From Saposhnikovia divaricata (Eukaryota; Streptophyta; Magnoliopsida; Apiales; Apiaceae), in the NCBI GenBank assembly GCA_036435485.1, contig CM071600.1, positions 63,919,546 to 63,983,545 on the forward strand: 64,000 nt of DNA, read 5' to 3'. How positions within the stretch are numbered: position 1 is the stretch's first letter; the number at the start of each line of letters is the position of its first letter. Under the pieces are notes generated by a model. That model made no database searches. It had not been told where the DNA came from and saw nothing but the letters and a program-made list of their open reading frames with translations. This document shows positions 1-11,024 of the stretch, one piece after another. A program made the translations under genes and the position numbers.

Positions 1-21
1 CCCTAGACCCTAAACCCTAAC
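1..21. repeat. Telomere-like CCCTAAA motif, three units
   Basis: The window opens with three degenerate units of the plant telomere heptamer (CCCTAGA, CCCTAAA, CCCTAAC). This is too short for a telomere and may be an interstitial fragment, or the edge of a longer array outside the window. Confidence 0.4.
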
Positions 22-164
22 TTATCCTGATTTTTAAACGTGTTATCGTTTAAAAATCAGGCCGCCGGATTCAATTTTTTAATTAAAATTTTTAAATTTT
101 ATTTGTATTCCATCGTGGATTCAACAGTTCCATTTTGGGTTTAAAAAAATTTGACTTTTAATAA

Positions 165-300
165 TTTCCCGCCAAAAAATGGTGATTTGTCAAATTTTCC
201 CGCCAAAAATTTGGTGATTTGGCAGATTTTCCCGTCAAAAAATGGTGATTTGGAAATTTTTCCCGCTAAAAAATTGGTGATTTGGAAAATTTTCCCGCCA
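165..300. repeat. 31-32-bp tandem repeat, about four copies
   Basis: A CCCGCCAAAAA block followed by TTGGTGATTTGG recurs at about positions 168, 200, 231, 263 and 294, giving a period of 31-32 bp with substitutions. It is non-coding; the ORFs on both strands across it are by-products of the repeat. Its parent element is not identified. Confidence 0.7.
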
Positions 301-332
301 ATTTTTTTACCCCACAAAAAAAAATTTTTGGT

Positions 333-404
333 GGGCCCCACTGCCACGTCATCATGCTGACATCAGCAGTACCGCCATGCTGCCGTCATCAGTGACGTGG
401 CAGT
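333..404. repeat. Short inverted repeat (hairpin)
   Basis: The arm CCACTGCCACGTCATCA near 337 is mirrored by TGACGTGGCAGTGG ending near 404, with a GC-richer loop. It could be part of a small foldback element. No target-site duplication was found and the function is unknown. Confidence 0.45.
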
Positions 405-504
405 GGAAATAATAAATTTTTGTAATTTGGTGATTCTGCTGGATTTTGGTGATTTGCCTTTTGGACTAAGTTCTCATTGTAAGAGGTTCTCACTAGAGTA
501 GCTC

Positions 505-505
505 C

Positions 506-533
<28 letters not shown>
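505..533. repeat. (TA)n microsatellite
   Basis: Uninterrupted TA dinucleotide run. It directly follows a motif (about 463-504, containing ACTAAGTTCTCATT) that reappears inverted near 54770-54800, suggesting an unidentified dispersed repeat whose end borders TA-rich sequence. Confidence 0.8.
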
Positions 534-536
<3 letters not shown>

Positions 537-647
537 ATTTAGCAAAAAAAAAAAAACTATGTCGAGCATTGAACAATTTCTAGAAGCTCGAAAATCACAA
601 ACTATGAACTCTGTTTTATTGAGTTACTCTCACACTGAATATGAATT

Positions 648-911
648 TGTTAAATATATTAGTTTCAACTACCCACAGTTGTTGTACCAACCATTCTAGA
701 ATAATGGTTATATTGTCAAGCATTCACACAAACCAAACATAGACTTTATGTACTAAGTTTCTCTATAAATTAGTTCTTCATTCATGTAATCAAATAAGCT
801 AAATATTTCATAGCAATACAAGAGTTCTTTGTTTGTCTCTTACATTGTTGTTTAGCTTCCCTTATGCTTCCTTTTCAATACAAGATGTAGCATAAGGTCT
901 TAATTTCTACA
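648..911 (+). repeat. 5' LTR of deleted copia element
   Basis: 264-bp long terminal repeat, the same length as its partner at 2256-2519. A TATA-like CTATAAATTAG lies near 762-772, about 150 bp before the LTR end, as expected for the promoter in a 5' LTR. Confidence 0.9.
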
Positions 912-1639
912 TGGTATCAGAGCAAGGTTCTTACCTGTGGTGTTATTCCAGTAGCAGCCATTATTTCCGGTAGCTTCATCTCTTCCGGCAGAAAAACCAA
1001 TCTCTTTGAGACAATATATCAAGCACCTGGTGACAGCCTCTACAGCAGTTTACAGTCTCTCCCACGACTCCACACACCGAGTTAACCTCCTTCTTATCCG
1101 CTCCCCTACTCTCCGGCCTGCCTTGTACCTCTATCTTCTCCTTCGCGATCCAATCAATCTTCTTTTCTCCGTTACGATTCGTAATAGAAACTAATTCGTA
1201 ATCGAAACAAATTCCACCACCATACACCAAACCAGTGACCAACTCACCAGATCCAACAACGGTAACTCTGTTCAAAACCGGCAGCGTTATCAGGAGTACC
1301 GGCCGGAGAACCGACATGAAGTAGTTGAGATCGACGACGGAGGAGTAGCAGCACCGGTAGGAGAAACAGTCGGAGTAACAACCGGTGGCGTTGCAACTAC
1401 CGGAGGTGGTGCAGAGACCGGTGGTTTCACCGGAGTTGCTGTCGGTGATGCTCTGGTTGTAAACTGGGCTGCTATAGTCGTGGGGTAGGCCTTAACCAAA
1501 ATCACACACACGGTGTTCTTTTAAACATTTTAGTTATATTACATATTACTACCCGAGTCTCTTAAAAAAAATGTCCAAATTATTTCCCCACATCTTAATT
1601 CATGCACAACAACCGAATTTGACAATCAATCTCTATTTC

Positions 1640-1671
1640 ACACTCATCACACACATATATACATATTATTT

Positions 1672-1722
<51 letters not shown>

Positions 1723-2055
1723 GATATACATATATATATTCGATCGTGATTTGAACGTATCACAACATAGCACACATATATATACACATCACAGTCATAT
1801 ACATTGCACACATATATATACATATTATTGTCATATTCATATATATTCGCTCGTGATTTCAACGTATCACAACATAGCACTCATATATATGCATATGTCA
1901 GTCGTATACATATATATTGGCTCATATTTTCATAGCACATATAATATACATATAATTATCACATTTATATATATTTGCTTTGTGATTTCAATGTATCATA
2001 ACATAAGCACACACATATATAAATATCACAGTTATATACACATATATTTGTTTGA
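1640..2055. repeat. Degenerate ~110-120-bp tandem repeat with (TA)n core
   Basis: Blocks of the form CGTGATTTCAACGTATCACA followed by CATATATATACA recur near 1745, 1850 and 1985 with considerable drift. A pure TA run occupies about 1676-1716. The array lies inside the deleted copia element where pol would normally be. ORFs read through it are repeat artefacts. Confidence 0.7.
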
Positions 2056-2079
2056 GTTTTCAAACAACACAAATAAATA

Positions 2080-2250
2080 GAGATTGATCGTCATTTCACC
2101 CGTCAACAAGTGGTAAAGGCCACTGTCCGTCTTCATGCTGTCTCCAATGCTGACAATACTGCAGATATTTTTACGAAAGCTCATTCTCCTGGCAGCTTTC
2201 GCGCTTTCGTTTTCAAACTCAAGATGTTCCTTCAACCATCTTCAGTTTGA
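2080..2250 (+). pseudogene. Copia RNase H C-terminal remnant
   Basis: This frame reads EIDRHFTRQQVV and then DNTADIFTKAHSPGSFRAF, ending at TGA at 2248-2250. It matches the extreme C-terminus of plant copia polyproteins, where an H-I-E-x-D segment is followed by a conserved ADIFTK motif after RNase H. Upstream pol is deleted. It ends just before the polypurine tract and 3' LTR, as in an intact copia element, which fixes the element's identity and its plus orientation. Confidence 0.85.
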
Positions 2251-2255
2251 GGGGG

Positions 2256-2519
2256 TGTTAAATATATTAGTTTCAACTACCCACAGTTGTTGTACCAACC
2301 ATTCTAGAATAATGGTTATCTTGTCAAGCATTCACACAAACCAAACATAGACTTTATGTACTAAGTTTCTCTATAAATTGGTTCTTCATTCATGTAATCA
2401 AATAAGCTAAATATTTCATAGCAATACAAGAGTTCTTTGTTTGTCTCTTACATTGTTATTTAGCTTCCCTAATGCTTCCTTTTCAATACAAGATGTAGCA
2501 TAAGGTCTTAATTTCTACA
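2256..2519 (+). repeat. 3' LTR of deleted copia element
   Basis: 264-bp LTR preceded by a G-rich polypurine tract and followed by the gaatt target duplication. It is nearly identical to 648-911; a visible change is TTGTTG to TTGTTA near 2455. Confidence 0.9.
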
Positions 2520-2524
2520 GAATT

Positions 2525-3326
2525 CTTTGCAATTTCTGGTGCTCGATAAGCTTCAAAAGTTAAAAAATCTTTTGGTTATTTAAGCGAATCCTCAAAACTT
2601 TATACAATTTTGGTACAATGAAGCTCTATTGAAGTAGTCCCTAAACACTGGTGATACAAGATACTTTGTGGGTGAGTACTTATCATACTCTAGATAGGGA
2701 AGAAAGAATAAAATAGGCAAGATTTGGAAACCCTTAAACTCCTGATTTTTGAGTGGACAGTATAGGCTACTTCCTCATCACATATCAAACTATTTCTGAA
2801 AGAAAAATCATGTAAGTTTGCACTCATAGTGAAAGCATATCGTAAAGTTTAGAATGTCCAAAATAAACTATGTTAACTAATTCTTCTACAAGCCTGAGAA
2901 GGTTTAGGGTGTATTGTTTGTGATTTTTTAATCTGCATGATATTGAAAAATCAATAGAGACTGAGCAATATGAGAATTTCAACTTAATTTTGGAACTCGG
3001 ATAAGTGAAATTATGGAAGGTACAGTAACTAATCAATTGTACATGAAGTAAAGGTAATGATGATGATCAGAGCATGCTAACAAGTATGTATAAGCCATTA
3101 AACCTAGTAGTTTATGACTGTTGAACATCAGCAGAAAAATTGAAACAGAATCTGAATGCATTCCAGTTAAGTTTTAGGCGTGTTTCTTTGTCTATCTTTT
3201 TCTTTACTTTTCGTTCAGTATGTTCAACCAGTACAATAAAATTTAATGGACAAAAAATGAGCACTGCAACAAACTGGATCAAATAAATTATAAATTAATT
3301 TTCATATGTGGGGATGCTATTCTAAC
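2525..3326. other. No gene recognised; possibly amidase intron
   Basis: AT-rich DNA between the copia insertion and the second amidase exon. On the minus strand it lies downstream of that exon's splice donor, so it would be intron if the amidase continues leftward. No further amidase exon (the GSSSGS region expected next) was found here or in 1-640. Confidence 0.4.
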
Positions 3327-4278
3327 CCGTATGCCATTTCGTCCAACACAGTCTTGCCAACACAAGTTGCACCTGCTCTCAACAGAGCCGTTATAGCTGG
3401 AGCAGTTGTTGTAGCAGCTGAATGAGTGCGAGCCCAATCTGGATTGCCAAACCCAGTTACATATCCATCGACATCAAATCTGATATCAAAATATATGTTC
3501 ACAACAAAGATAAATTTTCTCCTCGAAAAACCTCTTCAAAGACCCAAACTCAAAAGTGACTTTATCTTGTTCAGTATAAACCAAAAGGGTTATTTATATG
3601 GCAACCAAAGTTTTGGTAAATGGCCAAGTGCCTAAACATGTGCTATATCCATCAAGCATATTATCAATACACTATATGAAAGAAGATTCTAAAGTCTCAC
3701 AACTAATTTTGACAATAACTAGGCCAATAAGTAAATTAGCATATAATTCATATATGCAGAATTGGTTTTCAGTTAAAAACTTCAAAAATATGTTTGCCTT
3801 GGAGTTTGAAGTGAGATTGTATCCACAATTCTCACTCAATTCTTTAAATTGTATCCACAAAATTTGAGGTACCTAAATCCAAAACTTCGATTCCTATAAA
3901 GTAACACAAAACATTATGACATCTGATCCATGGGGTTATCTTGAAGATGAGGTTTGGATAAGATAGTGCCAATATGACTTAGTATAAGTTGACTTGTCCC
4001 AAGCTCCATTTTTTTCGACAAACTGACAAACTTTTACTCCAATACAATCACACACACACACATACATATACAAAGTGAACTAGGTTGACTAAACATGCAA
4101 ATAAGCAGTGAACCAGTGAAGTTAGTGAGTTAGGAAAATGAATGGAGTGGACTCACCACACATCTTTGACAGCAAAGGTGAGACCATTTAAAGGAAGTTC
4201 TTGAGTAGAAGATAATGATGGAGAATTCAATATGAATTTCTCAATGAATGCTCCATACTGTGATGCTGTTGCTACCAT
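3327..4278 (-). pseudogene. Amidase (AMI1-like, amidase signature family), exons 1-2 only
   Basis: Exon 1 (4160-4278) starts at an ATG, reads MVATASQYGAFIEKF and ends NGLTFAVKDV; the donor is GT|GTGGTGAGT. Exon 2 (3327-3479) follows an acceptor ATATCAG and reads FDVDGYVTGFGNPDWARTHS through TCVGKTVLDEMAYG, with donor GG|GTTAGA. The join keeps the frame. The sequence closely resembles the N-terminus of plant amidase 1 (indole-3-acetamide hydrolase group), including the first residues of the catalytic region; the lysine of FAVKD fits the family's catalytic Lys. The Ser-Ser-Lys triad's glycine/serine-rich segment and about 300 further residues are absent from the window. Either a long intron carries the rest beyond position 1, with the copia element inside it, or this is a truncated fragment. 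Listed as pseudogene because no complete gene is visible. Confidence 0.7.
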
Positions 4279-4763
4279 ATTCTCTCTGTTCCTCGACCTA
4301 TCTCTTCTACTACTTTACCTGTATATGCTTGTTTGTTGTTTGTGTGTGTTGCACTTCACTACACGTGATGTGGAAGTTTATTGGTTTGGTTTTGATACGG
4401 TTATTGTAATTATTAAAATAAATAATAATATAATTAAAGATAATTAGTTTATTGTCTTTTTCGTATTTATTTTTATTTAAATATATTATTTTTTTATAAA
4501 TATTTAAAAACATGGTACCATATTTTCAATCATTAATATTTCTCTTCTAATTAGAACACTTTATCTTTTTCATTTAAAAATAATCTTATAATCATTAACA
4601 TATGCACGAAAATATCACATCATATTTTTTAATTAATAATAAAATATATTAAAAATCCGTATACGGTGTCTATAATAAGGAAGCATTAATGTAATCCGTA
4701 AACATGAGTATAATAAATTATATTAAATTATAATTAAAAAATTATTAAAAAAATGGTAATATA
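4279..4763. other. AT-rich, Helitron-family-like remnant; no gene
   Basis: Upstream side of the amidase start, then AT-rich sequence. The part around 4640-4740 (ATCCGTATACGG, then CCGTAAACATGAGTATA) is the reverse complement of sequence near 46980-47060 and resembles 61560-61700, so it probably derives from the same Helitron-like family. The Tat element has inserted at its right edge, and similar AT-rich DNA resumes at 18741. Confidence 0.4.
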
Positions 4764-5277
4764 TGATATGGGCTGAAAATAAGCCCTAAAGACACATTTA
4801 ATATGGTATTAATTAGACCCAGTGTGGTCCAAACGTGGGGCCCATTAATGAGGTCAGAATCCCTATTTTAATATTAATTTCGTAATTAATATTGGGGGAA
4901 ATAAATGACTCAGCAATAAGAGTTGGATAAGGATAATATCCCCTTCAGACTTAGCCACCAAGGCATCCAATTCGATATGGAAACTGATTCCTATAAGGAA
5001 TAGATCTAGAACCTTCCTCAAAGACTTGTCCACCAAGTCTCCAAATCCTACCATAATTCTAAGGCTTCTCAGCCTATATAAAGGGCCTGACCCCTCATTC
5101 TCAGAACTACGTTTTTGGCTTGATCTTTGATATTCATCAAAGTACGTAGGTATCTTGTGAAGGCAGATTCAGCCACGAGCACGAGAGCAGCCATTAAAGC
5201 ACGAAGCTCACACACCTTTGCATTAAATACACAAACCCTAGCCGCAGTACTAGTAACCTAGTTTTTATTCCACAACA
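4764..5277 (+). repeat. 5' LTR of Tat element
   Basis: 514 bp with TG/CA ends. A clear TATA box (CCTATATAAAGG, about 5073-5084) sits about 195 bp before the LTR end, giving the sense promoter of the element. Confidence 0.93.
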
Positions 5278-5297
5278 TTTGGCGCCGTCTGTGGGAA
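5278..5297 (+). other. Primer-binding site of Tat element
   Basis: TTTGGCGCCGTCTGTGGGAA directly follows the LTR and is the kind of tRNA-complementary site used by Ty3/gypsy elements to prime minus-strand DNA. The exact tRNA was not checked. Confidence 0.75.
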
Positions 5298-5310
5298 GAC
5301 AACATCAACC

Positions 5311-7389
5311 ATGGTTCAAACACGAAGAACAACATCAACCGAGGCCGTGCCCCTTAACTCTGCTCCACCAGCCACTTCTGATCCGCTCATCGTCACTGAG
5401 GAAGGACAAATACTCCCAACGACAGGGGCGGTCATTCAACCTCTGCGTACTCAGCCCCCAGGGACGACTCCCCATGTAGAGGGGACCCACTCAGTGATTG
5501 TCCATCAAAGCCAAGAAACTAACCCTCTCCAGATGGTGGTTTCTCCTCTTGGTAACGTTGATCGCACGGGGGTACAGATCCATACTACGGATCTCCCTTT
5601 GAACACCAACCCTATGTATGGGCTGCCTAATTACCCCCCTCGACGAAGGGAACCTGGACCAAGTGGTCACGCCTTATAGATCCGGGATCGAGAATATGAT
5701 GACTACTCTGGTCCCTATACTGATGATTCAACATCATCTGAGGATGATGATCGAGATGAAGCCCCAAGGAGGCGACGTGCTAGCAAAGAACCTCTAAGAA
5801 GGACACGAAGAACCCATGATGGACTCCCCTTGACAACTGTTGAGAAAATCAAGGCTTATGAGGCAGAGATCTTAAAATTGAAGGACGATATTGCAAGAGA
5901 ACAAGATAGATTGAATTAAACTCAGCCTCCTCCAACTGCAGAGAGGATTCCCATTATAAATTTGGAGAGGCCTTCAAGAAGGCAAAGGAGGGCTGATACC
6001 CGAACCGAAAAATCAACAAGGGTAGAGACCCCCAGAAGCAACCCCAAAGATCTGATGCCACTTGGGGACCCTGACGACCCCACACCTCCATTTACTGAGG
6101 AGGTGATGAATGCCCACATCTCAAGGAAATTTAAGATGCCGACTATTAAGGCCTATGATGGAACGGGCGATCCCGCAAACCATGTCAGGACATTCTCAAA
6201 CGCACTGTTGCTGCAGCCTGCTAGTGACGCCTTAAAGTGTAGGGCGTTCCCTCAAACTCTGTCCGGCATGGCTCAAAGATGGTATAGCCGTCTACCTGCA
6301 AACTCGATTGGCACTTTTAAGGAGTTGAGCGCTGCCTTTATCATCCAATTCATCAGTGGGAGAATTCATGAGAAAAGTTCCGCATCCCTCATGTATGTGG
6401 TGCAGGGAAAGAATGAGAACTTGAGGGATTATCTCAAGCGATTCACCAAAGAGACGTTGAATATCACTGATCTGGAAAATAAGGTGGCCATGGTAGCCCT
6501 GGAACACGGAACCACTGACCTCTTCTTTAAAAGGTCCTTGGCAAAACACCCTCCTGAAAACATGGCCGAGCTCCAGAGAAGAGCCGATAAATATATCAAG
6601 GCTGAGGACAGCATGAAGAAGGAAACCACGGGAGGCAATGGCAAGGGTTCTAATGATTCAAAGAAACGAAAGCCAGAGCAAGAGTACGACGCTAGGGACA
6701 AGTATCCCCGGGCTGGCAAGGATTCCGAGTCATCACCCAAGAAGGGTTTTGGACCGAGGTTTTCTGATTACGCAAGGCTAAACGCTCCTAGGAGTCAAAT
6801 TTTGTTAGATATTGAGAAGGATAAGGACTTTCGTTGGCCTAAGCCACTCAGGGGTGACCCCGAAAAGAGAAACAAAGATCTGTATTGTAGATTCCACAGG
6901 GATGTGGGACATGACACAGATGACTGCAGACAGTTAAAGGATGAAATTGAATTTTTAATCCGAAAGGGAAAGTTAAACAAGTTCACCAATGGTGAAGATC
7001 GTGGAGCCCCGAAAAGGGATTATGATAGAAGAGACAATGATAGGAGGGATAACGATCGTGATCGTAACCCACAGCCTCGAGGGCCAGTAATCAATATGAT
7101 TTGGGGAGGACCAACAGCGGCCGGCACTACCCGAAACTCTCGAAAGGCCTATGCCAGAGAAGTGATGCACATCATAGGAGAAGCCCCGAAGCGTGCTAAG
7201 ACTGAGACAGTGATTGGTTTTGATGATTCAGACCTTGAAGGGGTGAAATTCCCCCATGACGACCCGTTGGTCATAACTCCTGTAATTGGAAACTCAGAAG
7301 TGAAGCGGGTCCTGATAGACAATGGAGCCTCTGTCGATATCTTGTTTCATGACGCTTTTGTGAAATGGGGTATACTGACTCTCAACTAA
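5311..7389 (+). pseudogene. Tat gag (with protease start), broken by two stops and a frameshift
   Basis: Gag packages element RNA into virus-like particles. One frame runs from ATG 5311 through stops at 5677-5679 (TAG) and 5917-5919 (TAA) and then openly from 5962. The capsid-type retrotransposon gag domain covers about 6130-6480 (KMPTIKAYDGTGDP, then AQRWYSRLP). A basic, Asp/Arg-rich segment follows (about 6990-7080), with a CRFHRDVGHDTDDC zinc-knuckle-like motif near 6886-6930. The aspartic protease starts within the same frame: IDNGASVDILF at about 7315-7347, with D-N-G in place of the usual D-T/S-G. Near 7361-7366 one A seems lost from an A-run, throwing the frame out before pol. Both stops can be explained by C-to-T change (CAG to TAG, CAA to TAA). 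Confidence 0.85.
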
Positions 7390-9134
7390 CCCCGACTAAC
7401 ATGCCTATCTACGGGTTTAATGGAGATGAGTCCAAGGTTGAAGGGACCATTCAGCTGCCCATGACAATAGGGCAAGAACCTAAGGAAGCCACCCAGATGT
7501 TGAATTTTCTAGTGATTAAGGCTGCCTCAACGTACAATGCAATCTTTGGGAAGACCGGACTTCATGCGTTCAAGGTTGTTGCCTCTACCTATCACATGAA
7601 GGTCAAATTTCCAACCAGGAATGGTGTTGGGGAACAGAAAGGAGATCAGAAAATGGCCAGGAGTTGCTATGTGGCTGCTTTAAGAGCTGATGGAACCGGG
7701 GGGCAGGTACTCCCGATCGAAGACATGGATGTCCGTGGTGATGATGAACACCGAGGAAGGCCAACAGAGGACTTGGTTCCCATACCTCTAGAGTTAGGCG
7801 ACCCTGAGAAGGTGACTTATATAGGAGCCTCTTTGAAAGAACCCCTGAAGGGCAAGTTGATAACATTCTTACAAGAAAATAGTGATGTGTTTGCCTGGAC
7901 GGCAGCTGATATGCCAGGGATTGATCCCCAACTCATAACTCATAGATTGAATGTCGACCCTAATCGGAAGATAATACAGCAGAAGAAGAGGAATTTTGCT
8001 CCGGAAAGGCAAGAGGCCATTAAGCAAGAGGTGGACAAACTCTTGGAAGCTGGGTTTATTGAAGAGATTCAATTTCCAGAATGGTTGGCTAACCCTGTGA
8101 TGGTCAAGAAAGCCAACGGTAAGTGGAGGATGTGTATATACTTCACCGACTTGAATGATGCATGCCCTAAGGATTGCTTTCCTTTACCAAGGATAGACAT
8201 GTTAATAGATGCCACAGCAGGACATGAGATGTTGAGCTTCATGGATGGGTTCAGCGGCTACAATCAAATTAAGATGCACAAGGATGACATCCCAAAGGTC
8301 TCTTTCATAACCGACTTTGGTGTTTTCTGCTATCTTGTTATGGCGTTTGGTCTAAAGAATGCAGGAGCTACTTACCAACGATTGGTGAATAAGATATTCG
8401 CCCATCTGATTGGAAAAACCATGGAGGTCTATGTCGATGATATGCTGGTTAAAAGCTTGGTCAAGGCGGACCATATTAAACACCTCAGAGAGGCATTTGA
8501 AGTGCTGAGGCACCACAAAATGATGTTGAATCCGGCCAAGTGTGCCTTTGGCGTTGGATCAGGTAAATTTTTGGGTCTGATGGTTTCCAAGAGAGGCATA
8601 GAGGCCAACCCTGACAAGATCAAGGCGATCTTAGATATGGAACCCCCACGCTCTATAAGAGATGTGCAGAAGTTGACAGGCCGGGTAGCGGCTTTAGGAA
8701 GATTCATCTCCAAGTCTGGTGATAAATGCTTGCCTTTCTTTCAAGCATTGAAGAAGGTGAAAAATTTTGAGTGGACACCTGAGAGCCAAGAGGCCTTTGA
8801 GCAACTGAAGAATTACATGGTTGCAACCCCGTTGTTGACCAAACCAAGCCCTGGGGAGACTCTTTGTCTATACCTGGCGGTATCTGAACAAGCACTAAGT
8901 GCTGTCCTCATTCGAGAAGAGGAGAAAGTCCAGAAACCTATTTACTATGTGAGTAAAGTGTTGCATGGGGCTGAGTTGAATTACTCACCCATTGAACAGT
9001 TTGCTTTGGCATTGGTAACTGCCTCGAGGAAGTTGCGGCCTTACTTCCAGGCACATAAGATTCAAGTCCTGACAAACCAGCAGTTGAGAAACATATTGCA
9101 TAGCCCCAAGGCCAGTGGAAGGCTAATCAAATGA
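7365..9134 (+). pseudogene. Tat pol part 1: protease end, reverse transcriptase, RNase H
   Basis: This frame continues the protease (TPTNMPIYGFNG), then reverse transcriptase: WLANPVMVKKANGKWRMCI, the palm motif YVDDMLVKS at about 8428-8455, then LTGRVAALGRF of the connection region. The first RNase H follows (CLYLAVSEQALSAVLI; the first catalytic Asp is replaced in this AVSE segment, common in Tat elements whose first RNase H is degenerate). It ends at TGA 9132-9134, where related elements have Trp (TGG), so the next block is the same protein interrupted by a nonsense change. Confidence 0.88.
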
Positions 9135-10109
9135 GCGATTGAGTTAGGAGAGTTTGATATCATGTACAAGCCTCGGACAGCCATCAAGGCTCAGGCATTG
9201 GCTGACTTCGTGGTTGAATGCACTATTACCAACCAAGAAGTCGGGGGGCAAGAGATAGTGGCTACCCCTGGGCAAGAGAAAAAAGAAGAGGAACTTACAC
9301 CTGATCTGAAGGAATATTGGGTGCTCTATTTTGATGGAGCATCAAAAACAAAATCTAGTGGTGCAGGTTTGGTTTTGCAAAGCCCCGATGGATTCACAGT
9401 TGAGTATGCTTTAAAGTTGGATTTTCCTACTACCAACAATGAGGCGGAGTATGAGGCATTAATAGCTGGTTTGGGTTTGGCTAGAATCATGAGGGTCAAA
9501 AATCTCAAAGTTTGTGGAGATTCAAGGCTTGTAGTATCACAAGTAAATGGTGAATTCGAGGCTAAGGACGAGACTATGGCGAAATACCTGAGAGTAGTAA
9601 AGGCTGTTATGTCTCAGTTTGAGGAGTGCTATGTTGAGCACATTCCGAGAGAAGAAAACATTAAGGCCGATGCCTTGTCTAAGTTCGTGTCTTCCGAGAT
9701 AGAAAATTATTCTGGGAGTGTCTACTTTCAGGTCTTGAAGGCCCCGACCGTTAACTCAAAGTTAGTGGCACCGATTGATATTGGGGGCTCTTGGATAGAT
9801 CCTATCAAGGCACACCTTGAGACCGGATGGCTCCCAGAAAATGCCTTGGATGCACGAAAACTTTCAATAAGGGCATTGAGATACACTTTGATTGAAGGCA
9901 TTCTGTACAAAAGGTCACTTGTCATCCCGTACTTGAAGTGTTTAAGGCCTCAAGAGGCAAGAGAAGCATTGGAGGAAGTTCATGAAGGGATCTGTGGGCA
10001 ACACTTGGGGGGCAGAGCCCTAGCTCACAAGATAATTCGTTTAGGGTTCTATTGGCCGGAGATGTTGGCTGATGCACAAAACTATGTCAAGAGATGTGAG
10101 AGATGCTAG
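9135..10109 (+). pseudogene. Tat pol part 2: archaeal-type RNase H and integrase zinc domain
   Basis: After the TGA the frame stays open. A second RNase H of the archaeal/plant type has all expected acidic positions: YFDGASK (about 9327), NNEAEYEAL (about 9435), GDSRLVVSQV (about 9518) and NIKADALSKF (about 9658). This additional domain distinguishes the Tat clade from other gypsy lineages. Next comes the integrase HHCC zinc domain (about 9976-10107, ending VKRCERC). The block stops at TAG 10107-10109, explicable as CAG to TAG. Confidence 0.88.
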
Positions 10110-11024
10110 AAGCATGCTCCAATTGTGAGGCAACCGCCTGAGATGTTAACTTCAATTAACTCTCCCATTCCATTTTCGATGTGGGGGATGGATATACTTG
10201 GACCTTTTCCCATGGCTTCAGCACAAAGGAAATTCCTGATAGTGGCCATTGATTACTTCACTAAGTGGATTGAGGCTAAACCTCTGGCCAAGATAACCAC
10301 CAAACAAGTTTCTCAATTCTTTTGGGAGAACATAATCTGCGGGTACGGAATCCCACGAATCCTTGTAACAGACAATGGGACACAGTTCAATAATGAAGAG
10401 TTCAAGAAATATTGTGAGGAGAATGCGATTGAGCTCCGTTTTACCTCAGTGGCACACCCACAAGCCAATGGGCAAGCTGAGGTAGCTAATCGAATTATCC
10501 TTGATGGACTGAAAAAGAGGGTCGAACGCTCTAGGAACACTTGGGTAGATGAATTGGTGCCCATACTTTGGGCATATCGTACCACTTGTAAGTTAACAAC
10601 TGGAGCAACCCCATTTTTGCTGGCTTATGGAGCTGAGGCAGTTGTACCTTTAGAGATCATGCAAGCATCACCTCGAGTTGAGGCATATGAGCCAGAAACT
10701 AATGACGAAGGAATGAGACTTGACCTTGACTTAATTGACGAGGTCAGAGATAAAGCTAATGCTAGGAATGCTGAATATCAGAAGAGAGCCTCTTTTCACT
10801 ACAACCAGAGAGTTAAGGAAAGATTCTTTCGACAAGGCGACATGGTTCTAAGGAAGATTGAAGCCTCAGGAGTTGGCCAGAAAGGAAAGTTAGCACCTAA
10901 CTGGGAAGGACCATATCTAGTCAGAAAGGTGTTAGGACGAGGATCCTACAAGTTAGAAACCTTGGACGGGGTTGAGGTGCCCCGAACTTGGCATGCTGTG
11001 AACCTCAAAGTTTATTATGTTTAG
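10110..11024 (+). pseudogene. Tat pol part 3: integrase core and C-terminus
   Basis: Integrase catalytic core with the D,D-35-E residues visible: GMDILGPF (about 10186), VTDNGTQF (about 10369) and GQAEVANR (about 10472). The C-terminal part includes GKLAPNWEGPYLV and ends WHAVNLKVYYV at a TAG (11022-11024). It is continuous in frame with the preceding pol blocks. Joined to a stop-broken upstream frame, it cannot be made as part of a full polyprotein from this copy. Confidence 0.88.

Larger units (their letters stand above)
643..2524 (+). mobile_element. Internally deleted Ty1/copia LTR retrotransposon (with TSD)
   Basis: Two 264-bp LTRs (648-911 and 2256-2519) bound a 1.34-kb interior. Both begin TGTTAAAT and end CTACA, and a 5-bp target duplication gaatt flanks the element (643-647, 2520-2524). 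The primer-binding site TGGTATCAGAGC lies immediately after the first LTR (912-923) and a polypurine tract ending GAGGGGG precedes the second. The interior keeps only a 5' leader/possible gag start and the tail of a copia polyprotein; protease, integrase and reverse transcriptase are absent. The copy cannot move unaided and would depend on proteins from a full-length relative. The LTRs differ at only a few positions by eye, so insertion appears recent. Confidence 0.92.

Noticed and set aside
1..21. Telomere end
   Set aside because: Only three imperfect CCCTAAA-type units, followed at once by unrelated sequence.
976..1511. Two minus-strand ORFs, one Pro/Thr/Val-rich
   Set aside because: They lie antisense inside the deleted copia interior; the low-complexity protein reflects GGT/GCC-rich DNA, and no promoter or homologue supports them.
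1721..2080. 119-codon Tyr/His/Ile-rich ORF
   Set aside because: Read entirely from ATATAC/CACA tandem repeats.
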